Source of the DNA: Bisporella sp. PMI_857
Taxonomy: Eukaryota > Ascomycota > Leotiomycetes > Helotiales > Helotiaceae
DNA: 64,000 nucleotides
Assembly: GCA_021307315.1 (NCBI GenBank)
Contig: JAJSPD010000029.1
Coordinates: 1-64,000 of the forward strand
Direction: 5' to 3'
Both the position numbers and the translations under genes were made by a program. Below, piece after piece: positions 17,701-29,833 of the stretch; the first letter of the stretch is position 1; the number at the start of each line of letters is the position of its first letter. The notes beneath the pieces were generated by a model. The model was given only the letters and a program-made list of their open reading frames with translations. It was not told the origin of the DNA and ran no database searches.

Positions 17701-19599
17701 CTAGGAACCAGCTTCCCATACTGACCACCAAACTCCCATGTTAGCAGCAACTGCAAGATCCATCATTTTGAAGGCATCATCATAAAGAATGAGCTTGCCG
17801 AGTTTTACTCGTTTTCCTCTATTTCCACCACCAGCTTTCTCTTGGCCAAGACTGAGATCCAAGGGAGAATCTTCATCCTCGCTCATTGGTTTTGTGCTGT
17901 GCTGAGGCGCACGTAGAAAGCTTGACTTCGGTGGAGATGCTGCTTCATCATCGTCACTAGATTCACTGAAATGATTTGCGTTTGATCTTGGCGGTAGTGG
18001 CGGCAAAGCCTCATCGTCACTAGGATACATGGCTGCATAAGATCCTGGATGTGGTCGAGGAGGAAGTGGCGGACGCTGCTCTACTCTGTCGGAAGACAGT
18101 TTATTGCGGATGTGACCAAATTTATTGGCAAGTTTTGGTGTGTTCAGAGACTGAAATACGGCTGAAGAAGGAAGATTGAAACGAAGCTCGCTTATAAGCA
18201 TCGCGGAATGCGATGAGGCTTCATGATCACCAGCAGTAGTAGCTGACACTGGACTTGGCAACGTGTGTTTACATCGTAGACTTCGACCGCTACTACTTGT
18301 TGAGAATTTGCAACGTCCTCCCCAAGGACTTTTGAATACATAGCCTTTCGAACCAAACTCCCGAGACTCTGCATTGTCTCCTAGTTTCAAATCTAGCTGG
18401 GCATTCTCTGGAAGTAAAGGACTTGCACTACGTCCAGGTGCTGCATGGCTGTTGGGAACCTCCGAGTGTGCCCTTTTGTGTTGCTTAGAACGATCCCAAA
18501 AACTTAACCCCTCCATCCGGATTCGCCTATCAAACCCCGGCTCAAGGTTTGCTAGCATATTAGTGTTGAACGTATTAGCCATGGAAACCGCGGTCGTTGT
18601 CTGACCTGATCCAGTGTGCGAACTCGCCTTTGGATCCCTAAATTGGACATAGCCAGGAGCTGTTAGATGAACAGAAATATCGAAGTGTGACTTCTTTGAA
18701 CGCGGTGGCTTAGGACTTTGTGATAGCTCTGAACTTTGTGAAAGCTTTGAAATTTGCTCAATTTCTTCTATACCAAAGACAGTTCCTATGTTCCACTGTG
18801 CTCCTGAAGAAGGATCTCGGCGAATAACAGTGATAGAAAATGTTTTCCGGGGCGCTGTAGATGTATTATTATGCTGTGAGATATGAGGTCGGGAGCTATC
18901 GAGTGAAGTAGACCCCGCTCTGGTTGAGCTTGTAATGTCTAAGTCTGGTGATCCAGAACTCAAAGGTCGATTTTCTGTGCCAGAGATTGGTTTTCTACCC
19001 ACAAAAGCCTCCGATAGGAATGGCCGAGGCCCTAAAGGTCTTCGTTGAATTTGATCTTTACTCTCAACAATGGGCTGCGTAGGAATTTGACTGTCCGGAG
19101 CCAAAGCTTTACGTGCGATCTTTTGGCTGGCTACGTTATTAGGAAGTGCTACTGGAGCAATTTGCGATTGTCGATTCAGGTCTAATGAAGACCGGGCACT
19201 ATCTGGTAATGGCTTTCTGGGGAGTGGCTTCTGCACAATGTGGTTATTCTCCGTGTCTTGGTGATCCTCGGTGTTGATCGCCTGGTCTTCAGCCAGGATT
19301 TGAGCATCTTCTTCAGTGTTCAAGTGAAGATAATAAAGCGAGCTGGCAACATCTGTTGCCGTTACATTCTTGAGCTGAGGCTTGAGGGTGGACAAAATCA
19401 CATCTATACACTGGATTAGCGTATCCCTGGTTCATACATTACTCGCAGACTAACCTCTACTGCCAGGGACTCTAGCGATATAGAGTGTTAGAGGTTGCCT
19501 TTTCTGCTCTGTAGGGTTTCGAGGATATTTTGGTGGATATGACGCAATATGGGTGATATCAGACAGAGAGTTCGCTTCAACAATACGGGAAGCCATCAT
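17701..19599 (-). CDS. Uncharacterised proline-rich fungal protein, at least 615 aa, two exons
   Basis: Exon 2 is 17701-19403 and exon 1 is at least 19455-19599, joined across a 51-nt intron (GTTAGT...TATAG) in phase 1, giving ARVPGSRDVILSTLKP across the junction. The first in-frame ATG is at 19597-19599 (MMASRIVEANS). The frame stays open upstream to 19768 without another ATG, so a further 5' exon is possible. The N-terminal 90 residues look like a conserved fold (SYPPKYPRNP, PLTLYIARVPG, ASSLYYLHL). A middle region includes FSITVIRRDPSSGAQWNIG and GYVFKSPWGGRCKF. Pro-rich runs (RPPLPPRPHPG, ALPPLPPRS) resemble SH3 ligands. The C-terminal 30 residues (LILYDDAFKMMDLAVAANMG) look ordered. No function is recognised. 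Confidence 0.7.
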
Positions 19600-19679
19600 A
19601 TATGTTGTTGATAGTGATGAGTTAGAGTAAGGTACGTTGCAGTTTTGTGTCAAGACAACCGCAGCGATTTTAAAGAGGA

Positions 19680-20099
19680 TTAATCGTTGTAGGAATGATA
19701 AGATTTGAGAGAAGAATCGCAGTGCCGACGAGTCACGAGGACAACTGCCGATATAGATAGAAAAGAGTCAAAGACAGATATGGCTGAAGCTGCGCAATCA
19801 GAAGGAAATGTGCTGAGATATGATATGTTTGCCAAGTCAATATATTTGCCGGCCGCCACAATCCAAATAGATTTGAATTTGGGCTGAACTGGTATAATCA
19901 GTCTGGGCTTACGAGACTTTGATGCGTAGACATGAGGCTGAGCAGCATAAAGGAGAGAATTGGCGGCGGACAGGATCATGCGCTCCTCTTCGACCCTAGA
20001 TATTAGCATACATACAGAGATAAAGTGACGACAGTAGATAAGTGATAATCTCAACCATGCATGAAACCCGTGAATTCTCAGAAAGGAATATATCCTCAA
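19680..20099 (-). other. Open frame upstream of the proline-rich gene; leader exon or chance
   Basis: A 139-codon minus-strand frame includes a hydrophobic segment, but I see no family resemblance. It could be the leader or an extra 5' exon of the gene at 17701-19599, or noncoding promoter sequence between that gene and RRP14. Confidence 0.2.
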
Positions 20100-20360
20100 T
20101 ATTGGGAAGTGTTGTTTACTGCCAAGATTTCCAACGGATAAGATAAAAGCGGAGCCTCCCTAAGCGAAGCCACTAAAAATTATCTAAGTTGAAGGCGAGA
20201 GGAAAAGTTCACCTTCACTGCTGGGGAGTACTGACATACTATTGAAGTACTTCTTATTTTAAATTAAGAAATATCTGAATAAGAATATTTAGTGGGAAAC
20301 TTCAGGATTGTGTGCTTTGTCCTACTCGCCAGCGTGCGGGTCCCTAATTGAAAAGTGAAA

Positions 20361-22025
20361 ATGGCGGAGAGTTCTCTCCAGGTATTTTCTTCCCCGCCTT
20401 GTGCTCTCCAGCCAAATGTTAATACAATTACTCAGGAACGCCTACGGGACCATGCGGAGGCATTTGATGGCTTACTTTCTCTAATACCAGCCAAGCACTA
20501 CTACGCGCAAGAAGATACCAGTGTATGTTTGCCTGTCGTTGCTCTTCCAGATTAGGCGCTGATCTATTTTACCCTGCAGGATCAATGGAAGAAGAAAAAG
20601 CAAACTAAAGAGCAAGCCGCTGCTGCAAGAAAGGCCAAGTTAGATCCGGACTCTGCGAAGAGCGCAAAAGACGTCATGGACGAGCGAAATAAGAAGAGAA
20701 AGTTGGAGGAGATGGAAGAGTCTGATGTAGAGGGCGTAGAGAAGGAGCTGCCTGGCCAAGGATTGAAGAAAGCACAAGATAAGAAAGCGAAGAAGCCAAA
20801 GACAACGCAAACTACAGAGTCATCACAACTGCCTATACAGAGCGAAGATTTAGAGGTACAGGAGGATGAGAAGCGAAGAGAAAAGGTTGAGCGAAAACAG
20901 CAGAAGTTAGCTGTCAAGAAAGAGAAGAAGAAGGCCAAGCAATCTAAAGTCACAGATCAGGTCGTTATCCCACCTTCGGGCGACGAAACGATTGATGCAC
21001 CTATAGAATCTGCAAAAGGGAGCACTGAAGGCACTCAGTTGGTGGAGGGTGAAGATGGTCCCGACAGTGAAATAGAGGCATTGGATGTAGAAGGTCTCGA
21101 TGAGCCGGCGATTACCAAAGATACCATCGCCTCACCTCCCTCGGCACCTCTTTCACCTACATTCGACATTGCCGAAGAACCTAGCACAAACACATCCACA
21201 ACATCCATCATACCAGCCTCCGCCGCCCCAAAACACATCAAGCTCTCCACTATCGACCCTGAGATCCTCCGCTCCAGATTAGCAGCACGCATCGAAGAGC
21301 TACGCAAAGCACGGAAAGCCGACGGACCTAATGGCGCACCTGCAAAGAATAGACAAGAGCTTATGGAAGCACGAAGGAAAAAGGAAGAGCAGCGGAAAGC
21401 GCACAAAAAGGAGCTCCGGCTAAAAGCCAAGTTGGAAGAGGAAGCTCGTCGCGAAGCCGCATTATCATCTGCGCGAAACTCGCCAGCCAGCATGCTAAGT
21501 CCCTCAATCCGCTCGCCGGACCAAAACTTTTCCTTCGGACGTGTGACTTTTGGAGATGGACAGCAACTATCAGATAATCTCTCCACTCTTTTACCCGGTC
21601 CCAAGAAGCGCGGCCCTCAGGATCCTGCTACAGCACTCCAAGCCAGCGAGAAGCGCCGTTTACGCATCGCTGGCTTTGACGACGAAAAGCGCGCCGATAT
21701 AGAAGAAAAAGACCTCTGGCTCGCGGCTAAGAAGCGCGCACACGGGGAGAAGGTCAGAGATGATTCAAGTTTGCTGAAGAAGACGTTGAAGCGTAAGGAA
21801 AAGGCGAAGAAGAAAAGTGAGAATGAGTGGAAGGAGCGAAAAGAGGGGATTGCAAAGAGCCAGGCTATGAAGCAGAAGAAGCGTGAAGAGAATCTAAAAA
21901 AGAGGAGAGATGAAAAGGGGACGAAGGGTAAGAAGGGAGGGAAGGGTGGTGCAGTGCATAAAAGCAAGAAGCCAAAGGTTAAGAGTCGACCGGGGTTTGA
22001 GGGGAGCTTTGGGAAGAGGAAATGA
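20361..22025 (+). CDS. RRP14: Ribosome biogenesis protein Rrp14 / SURF6 family, 535 aa, two exons
   Basis: Exons are 20361-20522 and 20580-22025; the 57-nt intron runs GTATGT...CTGCAG in phase 0. The start is ATG 20361 (MAESSL). The N-terminus (RLRDHAEAFDGLLSLIPAKHYY) and the adjacent DQWKKKKQTKEQAAAARKAK segment are the N-terminal RRP14 domain. The middle is acidic and disordered; the last ~190 residues are Lys/Arg-rich coiled coil with RIAGFDDEKR and the basic end KKPKVKSRPGFEGSFGKRK typical of SURF6. The family acts in the nucleolus in 40S and 60S pre-ribosome maturation. It is divergent from the proline-rich gene and convergent with VPS74. Confidence 0.92.
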
Positions 22026-22514
22026 AATACTGGAACGATGTGTAAATATGGGCTGTAGGGCTTACGGCAATGAAAACAGCAATACGTGAACATGTCCTCA
22101 ATGCTACTGGGGTGACAATTTTGCATTTGAGAAATATCCCAACCCGGCATCAAGTCTGGTTATGAATTCAATCACATATCAAACACGCATGTTAATGAAG
22201 GTATTGCAAAATGAAGTTCGCTATTTCATCCCCTATAAACTGCCCAAACAAGTGATTATCTATCATACACAGAATAAAGTTTGCCCATTTCACCAGCTGG
22301 TCCGACTTCAGTCAGAGGGAGCTATAATCTGCAAACCAGGAACGCCGTGGAGAAAGTTGGAGATCGTTAAGTGGTATTTCTTTGTTCGAATGGCCGTTGT
22401 CCAAGTTTGATGCCAGAAATGGGTGTCTCCTCTGTCCATATGCACTTTTAAAATCCTCAAAGGAACCAATGTGAGATGTAAATTGTCAATTGTGATGTGC
22501 TGCAATCAGGTTGT
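22026..22514. other. Convergent intergenic region, RRP14 to VPS74
   Basis: Only 3' flanks are seen; frames in this interval have no protein-like composition. Confidence 0.4.
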
Positions 22515-23747
22515 TCATAGCAAGGAGTCCAATCTAGTGAAGACGCTGAGACATGCAGCCACAACCTAGGGTTATTAGTCTTGATCTTGATCATTAGGTT
22601 GAGTCTAAACTTACCTCTAGCTGCAACTCCTTATCCTTCCCATTGCTGATCTCCTCCCCAATAACTTGGTTCAAATTCGCACCTACACCACCTGTACCAG
22701 TACCTTTCCCGAACGGGAAAACACTATACTGCGCCAGCAATTCATCCACCTGGCTGAATGCCCTTTCGCGCGCCTCGTGGCCCAAGCTTGCCAAAGCATT
22801 CTCCAGCACGTTCGCTGCGTAAGCGGCGCACACCATGGCAATCGTGCGAATATATCGGAATTCTAGGTCCTCGGGCAACCATTGACTTCCTGGGAGGACC
22901 ACAGTCCGTTGTGTGAGGACATTACGGACTCGTCTACGAATTTCTTCTTTGGGGCCGTTGTCTGTTACGGGATGGGTGGCCATGTCGAAGAGTAGGAAGT
23001 TGCGCTTTTCGGTGCGGAGGATTCCTTTGTCAACTAGGCCTTTTGCGAGACGTTCCCGAACCTGCTTCAATTGATATCCGATCTTCATAAGGTTCCAAGT
23101 CTCGCCTAGAATATTTTAGCTTTGTTGTTCGTGGCTTCTACGGGTGATAAGGGTGCATACCGCTCATTAAGTCGATCCACGAGCTGACACTCATCTTCTC
23201 ACTCTGCTTCATCATCTTGAGGGCCTCATCTAACAGGACTTCTCCGGTCAGGGTATCATCAATAACCTCGATAACTCGATCTGCGAGTGGAAATCGCCGC
23301 CTTGAAGAGTCCTTCTGCATGCTCACACGACCCCGGAAAGCCAACTCAATGACAATGCATCCTCGCAGCGCATATGAAATGTTGTCGTTCCAGAATGATA
23401 GATACCCCTATAACCTCAAATATTAGCCAGAGTGATCCTCAGAAATTCACATGCTCAGTCTCCAAAAATCTTACCTGCTTATCCTTCAGCCCCAAAAGTA
23501 GCACCTCCTCCATCAGCGTCAACTTCGGTTGTTTGCTCCTCTCCGCATTCTCGCTGATATCCCGGGGGTCAAATGCGATTTTGTGCCCGTTCTCTCCAGC
23601 TTCGTAAGATGTTTCTGGTGCTCCAGTATCGCGAGAACCTCCAGCCTTAGGCGCTGGTGAAGCTACACGACTGGGCTCATCTTCATTGTCTCCTCCACCT
23701 CCACCGCCTCCGCCGCCTCCTCTTCTCCTTGTCAATCCTGAAGACAT
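22515..23747 (-). CDS. VPS74: Vps74 / GOLPH3, Golgi PI4P-binding glycosyltransferase sorting protein, 353 aa
   Basis: There are four exons: 23475-23747, 23161-23407, 22615-23105 and 22515-22565, all with GT...AG introns and matching phase. The N-terminus has a TRRRGGGG run (poly-Gly from a CCT/CCG repeat) before the conserved core, which contains [45 protein letters not shown]-like and [13 protein letters not shown], and the beta-hairpin region. The end [16 protein letters not shown] comes from the short last exon; reading through its donor instead would give a 5-residue substitute tail. Vps74 binds PI4P and cytosolic tails of Golgi mannosyltransferases and retains them in the Golgi. Length is close to the yeast protein (345 aa). 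Confidence 0.93.
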
Positions 23748-24310
23748 AATGTTTCCTTGTAGAATGTGTTTATTCGCTAGTGTGAAAGGGGGAGCTGGCC
23801 TAGGCGCATTCGATTTAAAAGTTGCTTTTTAGGACCATACACAGACGCTAGATAAGCTCAATGTGCGGATTTTCTCTAAAAATCGATTGTTCAGTGTCGC
23901 AGATTGGGACCTAAAATATAGTCTCGTATACGTGCTACTTAAGAAAGTTGTCTCGAGGGGCAGTGCTTAGGTTGAATTATTTGAGGGTAGATTTCGGACA
24001 GGGGTGAGGTTAGGGCTACTTTAGTGAAAGGCTTGCGACTTGTTCCTCTTAGCGACAAGGCTTAGGCTGCCAAATTCCAAAAGACCAGACGAAAACATTT
24101 GGAGAAAAAAATATAGACGTCAGGCGCAAAAGAAGAGTAAGATGGTCTAAACATTTTTACAGGCACAAAGATTCAGTGTGCTTCATCATTAGGCACATTG
24201 GCTCTGTACAATGAGTTTCTCCGTCAATCCAGGTTTGATGGCCAGTTGTTCCATTTAACCCTTTCGTTCAACCTCTATCTGCGTTCTCCTAATATACAGT
24301 TGTAACCTCC
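23748..24310. other. Intergenic region, VPS74 promoter side to ACP 3' flank
   Basis: No coding frame. It includes the 5' region of VPS74 and the 3' flank of the acyl carrier gene. Confidence 0.45.
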
Positions 24311-24981
24311 TCAATGAGCTAGTGAAAATAATCAGTATCTTTGAGAACGCATGTGAATCAAGAGTCTTACCATCTGGCTGACCGAGAATGTACTCAACGG
24401 CCTTGTCAACTATGAATGCATTAGTGTCTGCCTCCAGGTTTTGCCAAAATTGCACATACCACTGTGAATAGCATCCGCATCCTTATCTGGGATCTCAATG
24501 CTGAACTCCTATACTCCAATCAAAAAACTGTCTACCCATTCGAACCATTCAGACTTACCTCCTCGATTGCCATTACCACTTCGACAGTGTCCAAGCTATC
24601 TAAACCAAGATCATTTCCAAAGTGTGAAGTAGGAGTAAGCTATGCATCGTTAGATGGCTCTACCATTGCATGTGCTTCAATAATAAATTACCTTTGTAGG
24701 ATCGGTGACCTGTGAACACAAAGTTAGAAAAGCTCTTCCTAGAAATGAAGTGGACATACCTTGTCGAAATTCTTCAGCAGATCAACTATCCGGCCCTCAA
24801 CCTCAGCTCTCTCCAGACCGGCGGCGGCAGAGTAGCATCGTACAGCCTGGAAGGCGGATGGGACCCATTGGGACTTGGTTACGAAAGGAGTTTGAGAAAC
24901 AGGTCGCGCAATTGCGCCTGATCTTCGGGTAACCTGACTTGTAGCACTGCGTGCTGATCTGAGAAGAGCGGAACGGAACAT
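24311..24981 (-). CDS. ACP1: Mitochondrial acyl carrier protein (complex I-associated), 138 aa, six exons
   Basis: Exons are 24760-24981, 24692-24709 (18 bp), 24559-24639, 24460-24508, 24371-24409 and 24311-24318 (8 bp). All introns are GT...AG and phases agree. The N-terminus is an Arg/Ser/Ala-rich mitochondrial presequence (MFRSALLRSARSATSQ). The carrier domain includes ERAEVEGRIVDLLKNFDKV and LGLDSLDTVEVVMAIEEEF, with Ser95 of DSL as the phosphopantetheine site, and ends AVEYILGQPDAH. The protein carries acyl chains in mitochondrial fatty acid synthesis (octanoate for lipoate) and is a structural subunit of complex I and a partner of LYR proteins. It is transcribed away from the 23-kDa complex I gene. 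Confidence 0.95.
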
Positions 24982-25087
24982 ATTGAAGGGTAACTCAGAG
25001 AATTTGGATGGTGCAGAGGCAATGATATGTAGATGTGGACGAAGTTCAAGCTCTCGCCCTTCTCGGCTCCCAAAACTTTAGCTTCGT

Positions 25088-25099
25088 GATCACGTGATC
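25088..25099. promoter_or_regulatory. Palindrome GATCACGTGATC in a bidirectional promoter
   Basis: This is a perfect 12-bp palindrome centred on CACGTG, within the 385 bp between the divergent start codons of ACP1 (24981) and the 23-kDa complex I subunit (25367). A CCAAT sequence occurs at about 25271. bHLH factors (Cbf1 type) and the CCAAT-binding HAP complex, a regulator of respiratory genes, would be candidate binders. Confidence 0.5.
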
Positions 25100-25366
25100 C
25101 GAGCTCAATGCCACGAAATTGTTGTAAACTAGAATTTGATTCCCAACTCTTGTTTATTTTATTTTATAATACTCTGTATTTTAGAATATTGGGAAGATCT
25201 AGTTTCTAAGTTACAGTCTTAGCTCCTCTTATTCCACCATTTGATTGATGCTGGAGCTTTTCGAAAAGCCAGCCAATCACAGCGAGCCCATTTCTATCCA
25301 TCGACATCAACGATAGAAAGTATCACAACCTCCTTCAAACAACCATTCGCCACGAGCAACACCACA

Positions 25367-26275
25367 ATGGCCTCCACAAAGCCCATAACCACGCTCGTGG
25401 CTCGCAGCCGTCCCTCAGCTCGACTTGCGAGCTCGATACGCCCATTCCCTTCTTCAATCACCAATACAAGCAGCCCTTTCACAGCTCTTCCCATCGGTCT
25501 ACGCGCATACGCAACTCCTTCCGGACCACCAACCCCAGGCTTTCGCCTCCCAAAACCAGAGCGCTGGGATGAGAGCAAGGACTCAACGCTAGATAAGGCG
25601 GGTAAATACTTCTTGGGACTGGAGATGTTGAGGGGTATGTATGTTGTGCTCGAGCAGTACTTTCGACCTCCGTGAGTTGCGCCATTGAAATCCCGAACCA
25701 CAATGGCAGGATCTAATATGTGGCAGATATACTATTTACTACCCTTTCGAGAAGGTGCGCTCATTTTTAGAGACGGAGGAAGAATGATAGAGCTGATTCA
25801 TACAGGGTCCTATTTCCCCTAGATTCCGTGGCGAGCATGCCTTGAGAAGATATCCTTCTGGGGAAGAACGATGCATTGCTTGCAAGCTATGTGAGGCGGT
25901 ATGTAATCTTTAGCTTTCATACATATAGCAAACACTAATTAGAGAATAGATTTGCCCCGCGCAAGCCATCACCATCGAAGCTGAAGAGCGAGAAGACGGA
26001 AGTCGAAGAACGACACGCTATGATATCGACATGACAAAGTGTATTTACTGCGGCTTCTGCCAGGAGAGTTGCCCTGTTGATGCTATTGTCGAGTCACCAA
26101 ATGCCGAGTACGCCACTGAGACGAGAGAGGAGCTACTATACAACAAGGAAAAGTTACTAGCCAATGTAGGTCGAGACTCTCGGGTTACTGTATCTAATAC
26201 TAATTGCCAATGCAGGGTGATAAGTGGGAGCCGGAATTAGCTGCTGCTGCCAGAGCAGATGCACCATACAGATAG
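25367..26275 (+). CDS. NADH:ubiquinone oxidoreductase 23-kDa iron-sulfur subunit (TYKY/NDUFS8), 233 aa
   Basis: There are five exons: 25367-25671, 25727-25754 (28 bp), 25806-25898, 25950-26165 and 26216-26275. The mitochondrial presequence is Ser/Arg-rich. Two 4Fe-4S cluster motifs are complete: [13 protein letters not shown] (Cys134, 137, 140, 144) and [13 protein letters not shown] (Cys173, 176, 179, 183). They carry clusters N6a and N6b in the hydrophilic arm of complex I and pass electrons toward N2. The conserved stretch [19 protein letters not shown] spans exon 3. The C-terminus GDKWEPELA...DAPYR is typical. It is divergent from ACP1, another complex I component. Confidence 0.96.
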
Positions 26276-29200
26276 GTTTCCTTGCGTTTGGGAGACCAAT
26301 TTGTATAATGAACTAGATGTATATAAGAATCAAAAGAATTGGCGTAACCTCTACAAATCTTTTATTGCCTCAGCCTGTCTTATTGATTTCCTCCATACTT
26401 ACTAGCGAAAATAAAGCAGAGCTATAAGTAATGACGTTCTGTGTCTTGAGTTAAGCAAGCAGAGCACCTCTTACAGTATGTCTGAACAGCATCAGGAAAC
26501 AAGAGATCGCTCATGATCATGCACCTCTCCTGTGCGTGAGGCTCGTATTTATACCATATACTCTAGAATCCTACGGGGAACGTATTCAAAATATTTGTGT
26601 GCACAAAGGTTTAATTTATGAGCAGTTCAAATCTTCGTCTTATATAACGAAAGAGGAAGCGTACACGTTGATGCAGGATCGCATGGGTATTAGGCATCCC
26701 AGCTTATACGAGTACTAGTTTCATGATTTAGCTTCATACTTGGATAGATTCTTTTAGGATAACACTCCTTCAACTGTATATTTTGATTTGATATCCCAAT
26801 TTTAGATTCAGGCAAGTTTATCTGCATCACCAGTATTTCAGGAAGACCAGTGGCAGATCTTTGACTATCTACCTAAGAGATCTCTAAGTACAACGATTCA
26901 ACAATAGAAGAGTCCAATTCTTGTACTAAAGGCTCTGTTAACACCTCGTCTTCATAGAAAAGAAAACCAAAAGGACAACGGCAACTCCACACTTCAACCA
27001 TTCTCCATGGATAGAATGACAATAACAAGGGAATCAACAATAATAACAATCAATTGATAAAATTACATGCAGGTCTCCCATCATTTTACAAGTTAAAAAG
27101 GGAGATAGAATATACATCATACACACGAATGAAGCACCCACTAGAGGCATGGCTGCAAGACGTTCAGAGTCTGAATAGCTTGCAGGAAAATGGAGGAATT
27201 CTGAGGATTTGAGGTAGCTTGTATGTTTTATGCTAATCTAGTTTCCATCATTGCTTGTCATACTAATCTTGCTTCAAAGTTGCACTTTGTTCAAGCTTAA
27301 AATTGGCAATATCCACCACCTCGACTCCGCGTTTCTCATGCAAGCATACATGGCCTACATAAATCACGCCAAATGGTTCCTCAAGAGGCTTTAAAAGCTT
27401 ATATGGTTATATATATCCCATAAGCAGATTGAATTCATGGCCATAACCAAAGTGTAAACCACTATCAACAAATAAGATTGGAAACTCGAGTTCACTGAGC
27501 ACTCAGCTGAGAAATCTAGCACCTTCATTCAAGCTAAGAACTCATGCAAAACAATAGGCCCTTGCAGTCATACTCTTCGATGAGAATATGGGTTCATCTT
27601 GGATTTACAGAAATCTCAGTGACAACAACTGCCCCTCAATAGCAACATTACTTTTAACGAAACTTAGAAATTGCAATTCCATGTCAAATCTACGCCACTT
27701 ACACTTCGTCAACCACCAAAGAGGTTTGAGAGTAGCTACGTAATGGCCTAATGCTACATGTCCTGGCCGCAATGTTCTCCATCTTGCAGTTACCAGTGCT
27801 AATCTTCTGTTGATATCGTGAATTTGAGGTCAACATGCCTAAGCATTTCCCAAATATATAGCGCTCCGCTTCACATCTAGCCATGATAATTTCTCCCAGA
27901 CATCAAAATACATATACAAGACTTTCAAGCTTCTCATACTAGCATTTCAGCACCTAAAACTGCCCTTTCTCTGCTTACTAATTTCTACATAAAGGAGTGC
28001 TCTCTGCAACATACGCCTCACCTTAGCATCAAAAGTCCAGCGGATTATGACCAGCCAAGTTCCAAATTTAGTGGGCACAAAATTTCCATCTTCGCCTGCA
28101 TCATCCATCCCAAACTTAGCTGTAACAGGTCGCCTTTCCAATATTCACATCTTCGATCCTCTAACTCTGCAAAATGATCAAACTAATATCGTTAACACAT
28201 ATATCTTCGTTGTCAACTTTTCAACTCAGCAATTCCTCAACATGAGAATCATTTCCAGCTCCCCCCAGAAAGCTGCCCATACCAGCATCCTTCGAGTCCC
28301 ACCCCCTAATAGCCTCAACCTCTGCTCACCAGTCGCAATCACAAAGCCTCCATCTCCTCCAACCCTGCCTGCGTAATGGTAACCTTCATAATCCTTGACC
28401 TACAACTTTCTCTCCAAATATATACCAACTCTGAATTCCAAACACGTAGTAAATCCCAGTTAGCACCAGCAAAAACATCTTTCCGCAATATCTAAATTCA
28501 AAAAATAACCATGCAAGCACATAGACCCGCGCAACCACTATAAAAAGAAAGCCCACCATTAAAAAGCACCACGGACTCCTGGACTCCGCAAACGTATGAT
28601 ACAATAACAGAAGAAGAGGCAATTTACGCAAGGACACACACACACACACACATCCACCAACAATCCATCTTTCACACCTCACCATCCCCATTCCCAAGGG
28701 TCATACCCCGAAACCCACCAAGGAAGGCTCTTCCCCAGGTTTATCCCCAATGCTTCCCTCGCGATCTCCACCGTTGTCCACACGTCCACTGTCGTCGCTA
28801 ACCTATCGCTGCTATTGATATCATAAAACCCCTAAGTAATGAGCACAATGTGCTAAATAGCACATAAAAGTAAAACCTATAACCACCGCATCCCGAAAGG
28901 AATGTAGCAATTCAGCCACGCCTCACCTCGAATCTCGAACACTAGCCTAGGGAGAGCTAAAGAGTGAGATCTGTGTGCGTGTGTCAGAGGGTGAGTGACA
29001 GATAGAGAGAGAGAGAAGGGGGGGCCGGGAGCGGGGGCCAAGTACACATAAATTCGGACGACCAAATTCTCGATATTACGAGGACGGCCACGCTCCTGGA
29101 CGGGAGTCAAGATACCCCAAACACTGGTAACTAGACCGCTGGTACGAAGGCATGGCTAACCACCCACCCAACGAAGATCCAAGCGTGAGATTGCGCGCTC

Positions 29201-29833
29201 GTATACTTTCTCTCGTACTCTGATGCTGCGTTGCTTAGAGCAGAATTGGGAAAAGCGAAAATAAGTCATGACTAAACGAGGTAGGGAACTCAACCCACCT
29301 CTTGCGGCGGTACGAAGACAGAACGAATATGAGACATACGATTAGGCTCATCAGCAGCTTGCCCGTGAATCAAGAGTCACTTGAAGAACATCACATACGA
29401 ACAAATTCTAAATCATCTTGACCTATTCATTCCTACACATATAGCTAATATACATCCAGCAACCAAAATAGCAAGGAGTATCAATGTAATTTTTTGGAGA
29501 GGCGCTCAATGCAATGCCAAATAAATGCAGAGTAGCAGAACTGACAATAGCAGCATATTCCCAACAACGATCTGTGCAATTGTCCACAGCCTCCCTGCAC
29601 CAACCTCTAAACAAAACGCCTTATTGTTTGCGGAGTTTCTTCTCTCTAAAATGAGCAATCCCAGAAAATAGTGTATTAAACTAGTTGTATGGCCCAGCAC
29701 GCTGAGCACAGGATTAAAAATGCCAATAGGCAAAGTAGTAGGATTCAATTGTTGTAACAGAGCTCGCAGCTAGTTCGAGGCTGCGATCAACGTATGGATT
29801 CCAGCCTTCAAAAAAGACCTGCTTAGATGTCCA
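26276..29833. other. 3.6-kb gene-free stretch between two convergent genes
   Basis: It lies 3' of both neighbours, so it is not a promoter region. Frames here are short, lack family resemblance and often depend on non-ATG starts; the longest ATG frame is 28047-28376 (109 codons, Ser/Pro-rich), which I do not trust. A CA repeat lies at 28634-28652 and a GA-rich tract near 29003-29017. Long noncoding RNA or an unrecognised gene with many introns remain possible. Confidence 0.4.
28634..28652. repeat. (AC)9 microsatellite
   Basis: It is an uninterrupted AC dinucleotide run. It would be a usable length marker. Confidence 0.9.

Noticed and set aside
21035..22153. Two long minus-strand frames (189 and 178 codons)
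   Set aside because: They are antisense to the low-complexity Lys/Glu-rich coding sequence of RRP14.
26536..26718. 60-codon frame downstream of the complex I gene
   Set aside because: It starts with GTG, is short and has no family resemblance.
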